A stretch of 64,000 nucleotides of DNA from Paulownia fortunei (taxonomy: Eukaryota > Streptophyta > Magnoliopsida > Lamiales > Paulowniaceae): the NCBI GenBank assembly GCA_019321725.1, contig CM033106.1, positions 15,908,551-15,972,550 of the forward strand. The letters run 5' to 3'. Numbering within the stretch: position 1 is the stretch's first letter; each line of letters starts with the position of its first letter. The notes under the pieces are model-generated. The model saw only the letters and a list, made by a program, of their open reading frames with translations. It did not search any database and was not told where the DNA came from. A program made the position numbers and the translations under genes. Shown piece by piece: positions 47,693 through 59,554 of the stretch.

Positions 47693-49610
47693 AGACCATT
47701 ATATCTGGGACTCAACTTTCCTTTCTTCCTAAACCGCATAATACCTTTCATTGGAGCTACCTTAAGAAACACTTGATCTCCTATGGAAAACTCTAGCATC
47801 CTCCTTGTTTGGTATGCATAACTTTTTTGTTGACTTTGGGCAGTTTCCATTCTTTTTCGGATTTGTAACACAGCCTCTGTTATTTCTCAAATCATGTCTG
47901 GGCCTAAAAGTTTCTTTTCACCTACCTCAATCCAGTGAACTGGAGAACTGCATTTCCTGTTATACAGTGCTTCATAAGGAGCCATCCCGATTTTAGCCTG
48001 ATAACTATTGTTATATAAGAATTCCACCAAAGGTAGATACTTGCTCCACTGTCCTTGGAAATCCAATACGCAGGCTCTAAGCATATCTTTCAAGGTTTGT
48101 ATTATTCGTTCAGATTGGCCATCGGTCTGAGGATGATATGCAGTACTGAAAGATAATTGTATTCCCAATACCCTCTGTAGACTTCTCTAAAAGGTAGATA
48201 GAAATCTCGAGTCCTTGTCAGAAGTAATGGATAGTGGTACACCATGGAGCCTAACCACTTCCTGTATATATATCTGTGTGTATCGATCTATGGAATAGGT
48301 TGAATAAATGGGAAGGAAATGAGCTGATTTAGTTAATATGTCCACAATCACCTAAATAGAATTATGATCTTTCACGATTTTAGGTAAACCCGCCATAAAG
48401 TCCATAGTGATTCTTTCCCATTTTCATTCTGGAATAAGCAGAGGTTGTAAAGTTCCTACTGGTCTTTGACGTTCTGCTTTTATCTGCTGACATGTCAAAC
48501 ATTGGTCCACGTACTGTGCAATATCTCTTTTCATACCTGGCCACCAGTAATGCATCTTCAAGTCTGTATGCATTTTGGTAGCTCCTCGATGTATTGAATA
48601 AGGTGTTGAATGTACCTCTGCAAGAATATATTTTCTGATATTATCCACATGGGGCACGTATAATCGTTCCCTAAATTGTAGCACTCCGTTCATGGATATT
48701 TTATAATTAGACGGTACCCCCGAAATAATATCCTTCTTTACCTTGATAAAATATTTGTCCCTTTGTTGTCCCTATTGAATTTTATCAATTAATGTCGGTT
48801 GGAGTGTCAAGGCTACCAACTTTATTTCAATTTCTCCCAACTGTACAATCTCCACATTCATTTTTTGGAATTCAATTAACTCTGGTCTATTAACAAAAAG
48901 AGTAGTTGCAGTACCTTCTATTGATTTTTTGCTTAGTGCATCTGTCACCACATTAGCCTTACCCGAATGGTAGTTGATAACATAGTCATAATCCTTCACC
49001 AGCTCCAACCACCTTCATTGTCGCATATTCAGTTCTTTTTGTGTGAAGAAGTATTTTAAGCTCTTGTGATCCGTATAGATTTCACACCGCCCCCCATATA
49101 GATAGTGCCTCCATATCTTCAGTACAAATACCAATACAACAAGCTCCAAATCATGTATAGGGTAATTTCTTTCATATTCTTTCAGTTGCCTCAATGCATA
49201 TGCAATCACTTTCCCATTTTGCATTAGTACACATCCTAAGCCATTCTTTGAGGCATCACTATAAACTACAAAGCCTCCAGTACCTGATGGAATTGAAAGA
49301 ATGGGTGTTGATGTCAACCTCTTCTTCAATTCTTGGAAACTTTGTTCGCACGCCTCTGTCTATTTAAATGTGATACCCTTCCATGTTAACTGTGTTAAAG
49401 AGGAAGCAATCTTGGAAAATCCTTCTACAAATCTACGGTAGTATCCAACCAAACCAAGAAAGCTACGTACTTCTGAAGGATTTGTAGGTTTTGACCAATT
49501 ATTAATAGCTTCTACTTTACATGAATCAACTGATATTCCTGCCCCGCTGATATTACATGTCCAAAGAATACCACTCGGTCCAACCAGAATTCACATTTCT
49601 TGAATTTAGC
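47693..49610 (-). pseudogene. Gypsy H pol, 3' half: RT end, RNase H, integrase
   Basis: Minus order: RT thumb remnant with [20 protein letters not shown] (about 49610-49550), RNase H 49329-49015 ([31 protein letters not shown]), linker 49008-48772 (DYDYVINYHSGKANVVTDAL), integrase HHCC zinc region 48693-48424 (EVHSTPYSIHRGATK and DQCLTCQQIKAE), core with MDF, SDKDSRF and TDGQSERIIQTL (D, D, E) from 48420 to 47887, then the C-terminal region SIGDQVFLKVAPMKG to SPRYNG (47871-47700). A few stops interrupt otherwise good frames, implying recent decay. It is truncated before the chromodomain and 3' LTR, at the junction with copia G gag. RT-RH-INT order is gypsy. Confidence 0.88.
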
Positions 49611-49895
49611 ACATAAAAGTTATAGATCTAGATCTTATATTTCTAGTTGTTCAAGAATAAAGTCAAAAGTATATTTGAGCAGAGAGTTATGATTGAAATA
49701 CGAAAACTGTCATAAGTTATACCACAATTCAGATTCTTCAACATTTCAACCAAGTTTTTGGTTTCTTTCCATTTTCTTCTCCTTTTGTCATTACCTACAA
49801 GATTTTAAATGCATAAAAAGTAACAAAAATACTTGAAAACAAACTAAATGTCAATCAAAAAGTATATGAATTATTGGTATAAAACCAACTTATCA
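49611..49895. mobile_element. Repeat X fragment (right end only) inside gypsy H
   Basis: Starts ACATAAAAGTTATAGATCTA (compare ACATAAAAGTTGTAGATCTA at 18295) and ends GGTATAAAACCAACTTATCA, the family terminus. It joins gypsy RT at 49610 with no spacer. Confidence 0.75.
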
Positions 49896-50656
49896 GTAGG
49901 CTCTAAATCTATATGGATTCCACTTCATTAAAATAGTTTCCTTGTATATCAAGGACATATAATGTATAGTATTCTATATTCATCCAACTACTTTAATCTT
50001 TCTTCTTCTAAAATAGAATTTTTTCATCATCCAATTTCTATTGGGCTTGGTTCCATCAAACTCGTACCATTGTACATACACCTTAAATAATTTAAGTTCA
50101 TTTGATTAATCCATTTAAGTCAATTGATCCATCATATGAACTAATAAAGGTATATTTGATTAATTGATATAATTAATTAATTACTTATTAATAGTGAATG
50201 ATTTACTTATACGTAATAATAAATAGTTTTTCTAAATAACATAAATTATTTACTTAATTATTTCGCTTAATAGAAGAAAATACTATTGTTAGTGCATGAT
50301 ATTGAAAAATTCCAACGAAACATAAATGACTGCCACTCCAAATGAATTTCTCCACATCATATAATAGATAATCATCAAGTTTAACTACAATATGACAATT
50401 TAGACATGGTGAACATGACACAAAGAGCAAAAAAATTAATGTCTTTTATCCTACAAAAATCTAGCACTAATTTATCGATATAAAATGCAATTCATAATTT
50501 TTTTCATTATAATTAAGAGAAAAGCCCTTCTTTATTAATTTTAGACCATCATGATTGTGACTTTGTAGATGTAGATCACCTAATTAATTGCTCTGGGGTT
50601 TCAGTTATGACAAATATATGTGTGTATATATATACTTTTCTATCTTATATTTGTTA
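49896..50656. other. Unassigned AT-rich insert within gypsy H
   Basis: No ORF and no similarity to other parts of the window that I could recognise. It lies between the X fragment and LTR L, so it travelled with, or predates, these insertions. Confidence 0.4.
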
Positions 50657-51143
50657 TGTTAGGAATTCTTTATTTATGCAGATCAAAAACATAATTATGG
50701 ATAAACATTAACGCCTAAGATTTTAAAATTTCATGATTTTCACAATACATAATTATAAGAAAACATACATTGCTCTATGATCAATGTTGAAAATAATCAC
50801 AAGAAGAATTTTAGAGAAACCCGTGTTTCTCTCTCTTGATCCTTTTAGTTCTTACGTATACTTTTCTAATGGAGAGAAAACTATCAATGAGTGGGTTGAG
50901 AGATCACCGGGTTCTAATTGGCTTTATTTATAATTACATGGTCCATCAACTTATGCATAATTAGAAAATCTCTCTTTATTAATCAATGATATTTGACATG
51001 TGATTTATCAAACCATATTTATCTTTTAAATAAATTAAAAGATAATTATCTTAAATAAGACGATTATTATGCTAAATTATCTCTTAACTAAGTTAAAAAA
51101 TAATTATCTTAAATAGGACATGTAGGACATAAAATATCTAACA
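50657..51143 (-). mobile_element. Short copia LTR L (487 bp)
   Basis: Ends are TGTTAG...CTAACA on either strand (plus left TGTTAGGAATTC, minus left TGTTAGATATTTTATG). A TATA-like TATAAATAAAG on the minus strand lies near 50930. It is flanked at 51144-51156 by the complement of a polypurine tract (minus CCAAGTGGGAGAA), so it is a 3' LTR in minus orientation. Its length and sequence differ from the 2.1-2.2-kb copia LTRs, so it is a different copia family. Confidence 0.7.
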
Positions 51144-51690
51144 TTCTCCCACTTGGCCCATGTGGCATCATTTAATTTAATGGTTTAATAATAAACATAA
51201 TGCGCAATATAAGTCAAATCCTTTCTTAATTGATTAAATCATAAATTCATCATTAAGTGAAAAAACTAATACGAATCATGGGAGTTGTACATTCTTAGAT
51301 CGATATAGTCTATTTCATGTATTACAATATCAATTATATACTTAATGTGACCTTAATAAGAGATGGCATAATGGTCCAACATTAATATCTCATCATAGAC
51401 AAATCCTGTTAGTATCATCATAATTCATTCCTGTATATATATTAACATAATGAAACAAGATGTATTAACATATCAGAAACATTCAATAAACGAGCTTAGA
51501 GTGTCAAATACATAAATAACATAAAACATCATCATAATGTCAATAATAGTTGATTGGTGCTGATGTGTTCAATTGACACTCTTTGTTTCAGAACTTCTTC
51601 TTTAACAACAAAGTATTTCAATTCCATATGTTTAGCACCTTTGGAATACTTGTCATTTTTAGAAAAGAAGATTGTTACGGAATTATCACA
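51144..51690 (-). pseudogene. Copia L: end of RNase H and 3' untranslated region
   Basis: Minus strand from 51690: [20 protein letters not shown], then HMELKYFVVKEEVLKQRVSI and EHIST (about 51690-51545), typical of the copia RNase H C-terminus. A ~390-bp non-coding tail to the polypurine tract follows. The rest of copia L is missing; at 51690/51691 it is fused to gypsy H RT. Confidence 0.8.
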
Positions 51691-54639
51691 AAAGGTTCAT
51701 GGAAGCTGCTGGGGCGTTAGTCAATCTAAATTGCATCACCAGAAATTCATAATGTCCATACCTCGTGTGAAATGTTGTCTTCGAAATGTCATCTTATTTT
51801 ATTTTCAGTTGATGGTACCTAGATCATAAATCAATCTTTGAAAATACTGCTGCACCCTACAACTAATCAAACAAATCGTCAATTCGAGGTAAAGGGTATT
51901 TATTCTTGATTGTAACCTTATTTAATTCTCGGTAGCCTGTACACAGTCTCATCGTACCAACATTCTTTCATACAAACAGGACGGGCGCACCCCACGGTGA
52001 AAAGCTAGGTCTGATAAAACCTTTTTCCAGCAATTCCTGTAATTGTATCTTCAATTCCTTTAACTCAGATGGAGCCATTTGGTACGGGGATTTTAAGATT
52101 GGAGACATTCCCGGCTGTAGGTCAATAACAAACTCTATCTCATGATCGGGTGGTAACCTAGGGAGATCATCTGGAAATACTTCAGGTTATTCCTGGACTA
52201 CTGATACTTCACTAAGAATAAGATGGTGTTAATCTTCAATGCTCATACCACTGCCTAAATATCCCTCACAACCAACTTCTAGTAAACGTTGTGCCTTCAA
52301 CATTGATATTAGTGGGAATCTAAAGCTCTTCATAATCCCAGTGAACACAAAAGTTTCTTCTCCAGGAGGTTGAAATGTCACTGTGTTTTTCTGACAATGT
52401 ATGGTAGCACAGTACTTTGATAACCAGTCCATGCCCAAAATTATGTCATAGTCATTCATGGCCAATACAATCAGATCAGCATATAGTTCTCTATCTTCAA
52501 TAAGAATGGCACAAGCTTTAAAAATTTGATTGGTCTGCTTTTAGTCTCCAGAAGGAATCGTCACATTGTAACTAATTTCTATTAAATCAGGTGTCCTACC
52601 CAGCCTCTTCACATACTCAGTGGACACAAATGAATGTGTAGCTCCTGAGTTAAATAGTATGAATACTAGAGTATCATGGATAAAGAGTTTACCTATCACT
52701 ACCGATGGATTCGTCTCTGTGTCTACTCTGGTGATAGTAAAGACTCTAGTTGGTACATTATGTTGCTTTGTAGAGTTTGGGTTCTCTAAGCATGTTCTGG
52801 CAATATGACCAACCTTTCCACACACATAGCACCTTCTAGGATCTGTAGGGCAGTTTATCATATGTTGACCACCGCATCTAGGGCACATAGATTATGGCAT
52901 TGGCGCTTTCCCCTGCTCTATCTTTGGTCTCTTATTTTGCTCCCACTGTTGTTGCCCTGGTTTCGATCAAAATTCAGGTTTCTGGCCTTGAGCTTGGAAT
53001 GGCCTCTTCTTTTCATTTCCAACCCATCTCTATCCTTGTCCTTACTTAAATTAGTGACAGGCTTCCTGCATAAAAAAAAATCTGAGTTTATCTTGCTCAG
53101 CAACTAATGCTCTCTCAGCAATCTGTGAATAGGTGACTCCTTGAATTCCTGTCATATTAACATCTCTGTATAGTTCTGGTCTCAAACTTTCAAGGAATCT
53201 CCCTACCTTCAGTGCATCAGTGAAGGTAGCACAGTACTTTGATAACCAGTCCATGCCCAAAATTATGTCATAGTCATTCATGGCCAATACAATCAGATCA
53301 GCATATAGTTCTCTATCTTCAATAAGAATGGCACAAGCTTTAAAAATTTGATTGGTCTGCTTTTAGTCTCCAGAAGGAATCGTCATATTGTAACTAATTT
53401 CTATTAAATCAGGTGTCCTACCCAGCCTCTTCACATACTCAGTGGACACAAATGAATGTGTAGCTCCTGAGTTAAATAGTATGAATACTAGAGTATCATG
53501 GATAAAGAGTTTACCTATCACTACCGATGGATTCGTCTCTGTGTCTACTCTGGTGATAGTAAAGACTCTAGTTGGTACATTATGTTGCTTTGTAGAGTTT
53601 GGGTTCTCTAAGCATGTTCTGGCAATATGACCAACCTTTCCACACACATAGCACCTTCTAGGATCTGTAGGGCAGTTTATCATATGTTGACCACCGCATC
53701 TAGGGCACATAGATTATGGCATTGGCGCTTTCCCCTACTCTATCTTTGGTCTCTTATTTTGCTCCCACTGTTGTTGCCCTGGTTTCGATCAAAATTCGGG
53801 TTTCTGGCCTTGAGCTTGGAATGGCCTCTTCTTTTCATTTCCAACCCATCTCTATCCTTGTCCTTACTTAAATTAGTGACAGGCTTTCTGCATAAAAAAA
53901 ATCTGAGTTTATCTTGCTCAGCAACTAATGCTCTCTCAGCAATCTGTGAATAGGTGACTCCTTGAATTCCTGTCATATTAACATCTCTGTATAGTTCTGG
54001 TCTCAAACTTTCAAGGAATCTCCATACCTTCAGTGCATCAGTGCTGACCATATGTGTGGCAAACCTAGTCATCTATTCAAATTTTCGAATATAGTCCCCG
54101 ACTGTCATAGCTCCCTGCCGCAGCTGTATAAATTCATTCATCTTCATTGCATGAACAGGCACAGTGAAGTATTTATTCCTGAATAACTCTTTAAATCTTT
54201 CCCAAGTCATAGTAAAGGGATCCTCTATGCTCCTCATTGTATCCCACCAGTGCCAGCAGTTCCACGAAGCATAAACGAGGCGCATATCACCTTCTCTTCC
54301 TTTGGGACTCTGCTATACTGGAACATATTTTCTCTAGGATTCTCAGCCAATCCTCTGTGGTTGTAGGATCTACCGCATCTTCAAATATTGGTGGATTGAG
54401 TTTCCTAAATCTTTCCCCATCTATCTCCACTGGTTCTGCTTGGGGCTGCGGTTGATTCATTTCAGCTCTCTATTGTCCACCCACATCTCTCTGTTGGATG
54501 AGTTGTTGAATTTGTCTTATTGTTGTTGAATGAGTTCTGTAAGTCGGTTTATAATAGTGTCCTAATCATCATTTGGCATAGGTGTCTCCCCTTCTTGGTT
54601 TCTACCTCTACTACTACTCTCTCTCTTTGTTCTTATCAT
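51691..54639 (-). pseudogene. Gypsy H gag, protease and RT N-terminal half
   Basis: Probable gag start at 54639 (MIRTKRESSSRGRNQEGE); stops follow. Domains in minus order: gag core (DWLRILEKMFQYSRVPKEEK, about 54370-54310; ERFKELFRNKYF, 54190; FLESLRPELYRDVNMTG, 54020-53970), zinc knuckle CYVCGKVGHIARTC (CCHC intact), and protease with LFNSGATHSFVS, where the catalytic Asp of DSGA is Asn. Next come DYDIILGMDWLS (52465-52430) and RT from 52200 with [39 protein letters not shown] and [16 protein letters not shown], ending at 51691. The YIDD catalytic block of RT is deleted. The segment 52404-54047 is a tandem duplication, so zinc knuckle and protease occur twice. Gag and pol motifs fit a chromovirus (Del/Tekay-like) by resemblance only. 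Confidence 0.88.
52404..54047 (-). repeat. 822-bp near-identical tandem duplication in gag/protease of gypsy H
   Basis: 52404-53225 and 53226-54047 line up at an offset of 822 (zinc knuckle frames at 52541-52888 and 53363-53710). By eye only a handful of differences exist: C/T at about 52566/53388, one in CCCCTGCTCT/CCCCTACTCT, AATTCAGG/AATTCGGG, GCTTCC/GCTTTC, one A fewer in an A run at ~53070/53890, and CTCCCTACC/CTCCATACC. The junction restarts at GGTAGCACAG, present at both ends with 7-10 bp shared. Very recent, or an assembly artefact. Confidence 0.9.
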
Positions 54640-54782
54640 GACCGTAAAACTGTTTTAGAACATGGCCAATATAATTCATGAAATAATAATACATCACATA
54701 ACAAAATAAAACTTATGAGTAAAGTCGTGCTTCCACAAGTTTCAAATTTATGTACATGGACAGTCTACAGAACCTATAATCG

Positions 54783-54798
54783 GGCTCTGATACCACTC
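54783..54798 (-). other. Primer binding site of gypsy H (initiator Met tRNA type)
   Basis: The plus strand GGCTCTGATACCACTC is GAGTGGTATCAGAGCC on the minus strand, containing a perfect TGGTATCAGAGC. It lies between the LTR edge at 54799 and gag. It fixes 54799-57236 as the 5' LTR. Confidence 0.88.
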
Positions 54799-57236
54799 TG
54801 TAATACCCCCATTACTACACAACTATACATATAATATAATTTGACATGATAGAACCTGTGTGCAGGCATGAATTTTTTTTTTCTCCTTGTAACATATTAA
54901 TAAATAATAAACTACTTTTTCACTCACAGACTAATATATATATACCTACAGAGGATCCATAACAATCATAATATTTACATACCCATGTACAGAAAAGTTA
55001 TAAAAGTAACACAGTACAAATCCCAAACTTAATACAATAGACTCCAAAATTAAATGAGTTAACAACTAGCCCAACATGTTGTCATCCATGTACACTGATC
55101 CTCATAACCTGTAGGAGCTCCAGCCGCTCACTCAGTAAGTCAATGGCTTCAAGTATCATCAAACTCATTTACAATGCATGAACTACGTGAGCTAATGCTC
55201 AATAAATGAAAACCATGCATGCTGAAGGGATAATCTAACATAAATGCAATGCATTTCTATGATTTCATGACAAGAATGTAAACTTATGTATAAAAATAGT
55301 TCTATCAAAATTATTTTCCATCACTGGGGCCCTTGGCCCATCTACTATGTACCAGATAGAGCTCTCAACAATATCAATAATCACATGGCCATAAATAGAT
55401 CGATACAATCTGGGGGCCATCTCCTGGGATCACTAGAGGTCCACCCCCTGTCTTCCCCTGTGACCCTCTAGAAGTCTTTCCATTAGTGGCATCGATAAGG
55501 CACAGTCAAGTGGTCCACCCTCTCGTGACCACCAGAGGCACACCCTCTGTCAACCCCTATGATCATCTGAGAAGTAACACTCGCGACACCCCAAAATATC
55601 GCAGAAGCACGCCTCGCATGCCTCGGTACACTACTAGTGGCCAATCAAAATAATTTCTTTCTGAAAATATTGACATGCATGCAAAAACCTCAACTGTGAG
55701 CACGTGTTATGCATGGATATGTATATGTTGATGAATGACATGCCTAATGACACAGTGGATCCTATGTCCCATCATCCAAGAAACATAAGGTATATATATA
55801 CTACTCACAATACACACATCAAGACACAATGATCACCTTTAATATAGATAATGCACGAAATACTATGTTTATTCATTGTAGTTGCAAATGGATTTTCACT
55901 TACCTTTCACCTTTGATGTCCTACTGAAGGTTAACAAGATTTTCCTCCCTAACCTTAGATATAAGACTGCCTGTAAAAATATAACGTATTAATTTTTATT
56001 CTTAATCAATAGGTTTATTATATCAAATCTCATATGGGATCCTAACTTAAATTTAATTAAGTAACAGTCAAACCTTAAAAATATATATACTTCAACCCAA
56101 TCAGAATCTTTTAAATACCTTGATTTCTCATCTCGAATTTATTCTAATATTATTTAATTAATGTGTTATAATCCCCGTAACCAAACCCTCAATTAAATTA
56201 GCTCTTTCATCCAATTAATACAAGATAATAAAATCAAATCTTTGTAATTAATTTCGAATTAAAGGTGTATATTAACTATTGTCTCACAAGTAGATAACTA
56301 GTTAATTTAAATAAAAAAAATTCAAATTAGAAATAAACGGTATAAATATATATTTTTATCCGTACAAAATGAGAAGAAACTTATCCAAAATTTTCTCCAA
56401 TTCCTACCGTTGAAATTTGTCAAAGCACCCTCTTTTTTTTTCTTCTATTTTTTCTTTCCACTTTTCCTTTCCTTTGCTGCCGTTAATGTGTGTGTAGTGT
56501 TAATCGTGTGTGTTTGTGGTGTGTGTTATTACTTAGCTACTAATGAAATCTAATATAATATATTATATATATACTTATCCTTAACATAAACTACTACACT
56601 ACACGTCTATACATATATGTATATATATATATATATTATACTACATAATATATTATATATATACTAATCCTTAACATAAACTACTACGCTACACTTGTCT
56701 ACATATATGTATATATATATATATTTCGTACATCTATACATCTATATATATTATATATATTATATATATTTATATTTTTATATATATAATTAATACATAA
56801 TATTTTGATATTTATTTTTAAGCCCCCAAATTTATTTTCTAGTAAGAATTTACACCCTCTTAATTAATATGATAGTGTCCTTACTTTATTTTATTATTAT
56901 TATTACCATGACTATCACTATTTTCTCCCTAATTAATTTATTTGCATAGTTTATCCTACGCCGATAAACACAACGATGCCACCTTTCACTTACGTATCCT
57001 AATAATATCTGATAGTTGACACCTAAATTCTCGTATCTTAGTACCAACTCAACCAATTAGGTTAAAGAGTTTGGAAACTAATATCGAGTGACAACATCAA
57101 AAGTTTAATTATTAAAAATATCATATAAAATATAGTACATTATAAAATATCAATTAAAAATGCAAATGGCATATACGTAGTATGAAATGAATGAACTATA
57201 TTGGCCAGGTAAGTAGCGCGAGGCTTGGGTATTACA
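54799..57236 (-). mobile_element. Gypsy H 5' LTR (2.44 kb)
   Basis: Edges TGTAATACCCCC (54799) and CTTGGGTATTACA (57236) form an inverted TGTAATACCC/GGGTATTACA pair. It shares long blocks with LTR C and 42271-43643 (CATCACTGGGGCCC, ATCAATAATCACATGGCC, CCTGGGATCACTAGAGG). A GT-rich run (GTGTGTGTAGTG..., about 56488-56525) and a TATA-rich 90-bp duplication (56555-56734) sit in the minus-strand 5' part. The matching 3' LTR has been lost with the right half of pol. Confidence 0.85.
56555..56734. repeat. 90-bp tandem duplication in LTR H
   Basis: Two units of TATTATATATATACTxATCC, then TTAACATAAACTACTACxCT, CTACA-rich and ATGTATATATATATAT words, offset 90. It is flanked by further TATATA runs to about 56800. 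Assembly here may be unreliable. Confidence 0.75.
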
Positions 57237-58472
57237 CAACAAATGAAACAAGATCTCAAAAATAATGCATACTCCATATTTTACTACTAATTCAGGATAT
57301 TAAATATTATGGCAACCACTAAATCACTAATAATTCAAACATAAATATTAGGGCAGCCCCCAAAACATGAACGCAATTCGAATTAAAATGAGTAAACTCG
57401 ATTCTAACTTAAATTGATTCTAACCATCAATTAAGAAAACTAATGGCTATTGTTCTCAATCATTCATAGGAACTTACAAACACAATATAAGCATTACAAG
57501 ATTAATAGAAATAAGTAAATTAGCCATATTTTGCAAGACTATCAATTATGCTAGAAACTAGTTGAACTAGCTTGGTTTTGGCTTCAAATCTATCCCACTT
57601 GAGTTTTCATTCATACAAAAATATACTAAAACATGTAACCATCCAAGATACTACAAATGCATCATAAAAAATATTGAAAAAGAATATATCTTGATTAAAT
57701 TGGAATTAAGCTTCAAAATCAACGGTTTTCAAGCTTAAAAGTGTGGAAACTTGTTTTAGTTTGTGTTCTATAGATTCCTATGGATTGAATTTAATTTTTG
57801 TGAGTAAGAGAGTGTTAAATTTGGGAGAAACTTTGGAGAAGAAGGCTGGTCATTTTTGAGGAGCTTCCACAAGAAAATATGGCTAAAAATGACTTGTTTG
57901 ACATTTAAAAGAGAGATAAGTGGAGGGTGATGATTGGTTGACTCATGCTTGGTGTCTTCTCATTTAAAGAGCCATGTTTATGGGATAGGGAGATGACAAA
58001 AAATGATGCTTTGGTGTTATAATCAAGTGCAATGCGGTTTAGAATGATTTCATGCAACCTAGTCAACCAACCAATCCAATTGCAGCATTTTACATACTTT
58101 TAGCTCTTAGCCAAACGTAACATATTTCAAACAAATATTTAGACATATAATCACTTTAGAATGTAACAAGTATGGAGTAATACAAATAATTTATTTCACG
58201 GCCATTCAACACATCAATCTTCCTTAACCGAGATACTGATCTTTTCACTGTAAAAAGGATACTTAAGGCATATGTTAATGCAAGAAACAAAAGTTTGATC
58301 TCATATTTCATGTACAAATGTATGTTAAAGCATAACTCGAGCATATAGTAATAATTATTCATGTTCATCCAATCATGCTATTTGTATACCATAATTCGAT
58401 AATACGTATTGATTACATGCATATTCATGTAAGATGCTTATTATTGGCTATGTAGGAAAGAATTGAGCATTA
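57237..58472 (-). mobile_element. Gypsy LTR I, 5' part, interrupted by gypsy H
   Basis: Minus strand begins TGTAATGCTCAATTCTTTCC at 58472. This compares with TGTAATACTCAATCCTCATA of LTR C, with a shared downstream GCCAATA. It is preceded by a purine tract AAGGAAGTAAGGA, so it is a 3' LTR. At 57237 it meets the H LTR. It may be the missing 5' half of the LTR whose 3' half is 42271-43643. Confidence 0.6.
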
Positions 58473-58478
58473 CAATCC

Positions 58479-58694
58479 TTACTTCCTTATAAAAATTTCA
58501 TCCTCAAAATTTAAAGTACCAAATAATTCTGGATACTTGTTTTTGCATTTCTTCTTCTCTTTCCCACGTGGCTTTTCTACAGAATGATGTCTCCACAATA
58601 TTTTAATAAATCGAATCTTTTTCATTATCAATTCTTTTTCCTTCCAATCCAGAATTTGCACTGTTTTCTTTTTATAAGCTAAATTAGGAGTCAA
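58479..58694 (-). pseudogene. Gypsy I pol tail: integrase C-terminus/chromodomain-like fragment
   Basis: 71 codons starting MTPNLAYKKKTVQILDWKEK, with IKILWRHHSVEK and KCKNKYPELFGTLNFEDEIF, ending IRK. The pattern VQILDxxExxL, then VLWRxHxVEEATWE and KYPELF, is the end of plant chromovirus pol. The E-A-T-W-E part is altered. It lies only a few bases from LTR edge 58697, so everything between the 5' LTR and this tail (PBS, gag and most of pol) has been deleted. Confidence 0.8.
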
Positions 58695-58696
58695 TT

Positions 58697-59554
58697 TGTA
58701 GCACCCCCACCACTAAATATAGATATTGATATAATAATAATTTTGACAAGGTAGCACATGTGTGTGCATGTGTATATATATATAATATATATATTATCAA
58801 CTGTAGTACTTTGAGAAACAATAAAAGTGTTTTCTGACATATGGGTATATAGAAAAATCAATGTTTATATAAAAACACAACACCTATCACAGTCGTGCTA
58901 TTCTCAAACTTATTTACTATAAAATTTCAAGAGTTATAAAGGACATGACATCCTAAAGTTATAATAAGATAGACTCAAAAATCAAAATAATAGTCTATAC
59001 TTTTGAAAGAAGTAAGGATATTTTGCATCTTGTAACCCTTTATATATAAACAACAATTTACACAATAATAATAATTGTAAAAATCAGAATATGCCCACAA
59101 CATAACCCACCAGGTCGTTATCCATGTACAATGATCCTCAGAAGCCTCTAGGAGCTCTAACAACTAGCTCAGTAAGCTTCAGAGTCTCAAATATCATCAT
59201 GCTCACCTACAATGCCTGAACTACATGAGCTAACGCGCAGTAAGTGAAAATCATGCGTGTTGAATAGATAATCTAACATATATGCGATGCATCTCTATGA
59301 AATCAAGCCTTGAATGCAAGATCCTGAACCAAAACAGTTCATTCAAAATCATTTTCCATCACTGGGCCCTTGGCCTACCTATTATATACTGGATAGAGCA
59401 CTGAACAATATCAATAATCACATTGTCATAATAAATTGACTCAGTCTAGGGGCCATCTCCAGGAATCACCAGAGGTCCACCCCTTGTCTTCCACTATGAT
59501 CCTCTAGAAGTCTTCCCACCGGCGGAGTCAATAAGGGCATAGTCAAGTGGTCCC
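58697..59554 (-). mobile_element. Gypsy C-family LTR fragment, adjacent to pol tail
   Basis: The plus strand begins TGTAGCACCCCCACCACTAA, matching the complement of the LTR C end at 8500-8528 with one change. It continues through the same blocks as 42271-43640. It is cut at 59554 by copia LTR J within the block GTCAAGTGGTCC, which continues in 55505 and 43010. Confidence 0.8.

Noticed and set aside
52620..53953. Paired plus-strand frames repeated at an 822-bp offset
   Set aside because: Antisense shadows of the duplicated gag/protease; the repetition is due to the tandem duplication, not a gene pair.
54783..54798. tRNA-like GGTATCAGAGC sequences after LTRs
   Set aside because: These are primer binding sites complementary to a tRNA 3' end; no cloverleaf or tRNA gene surrounds them.
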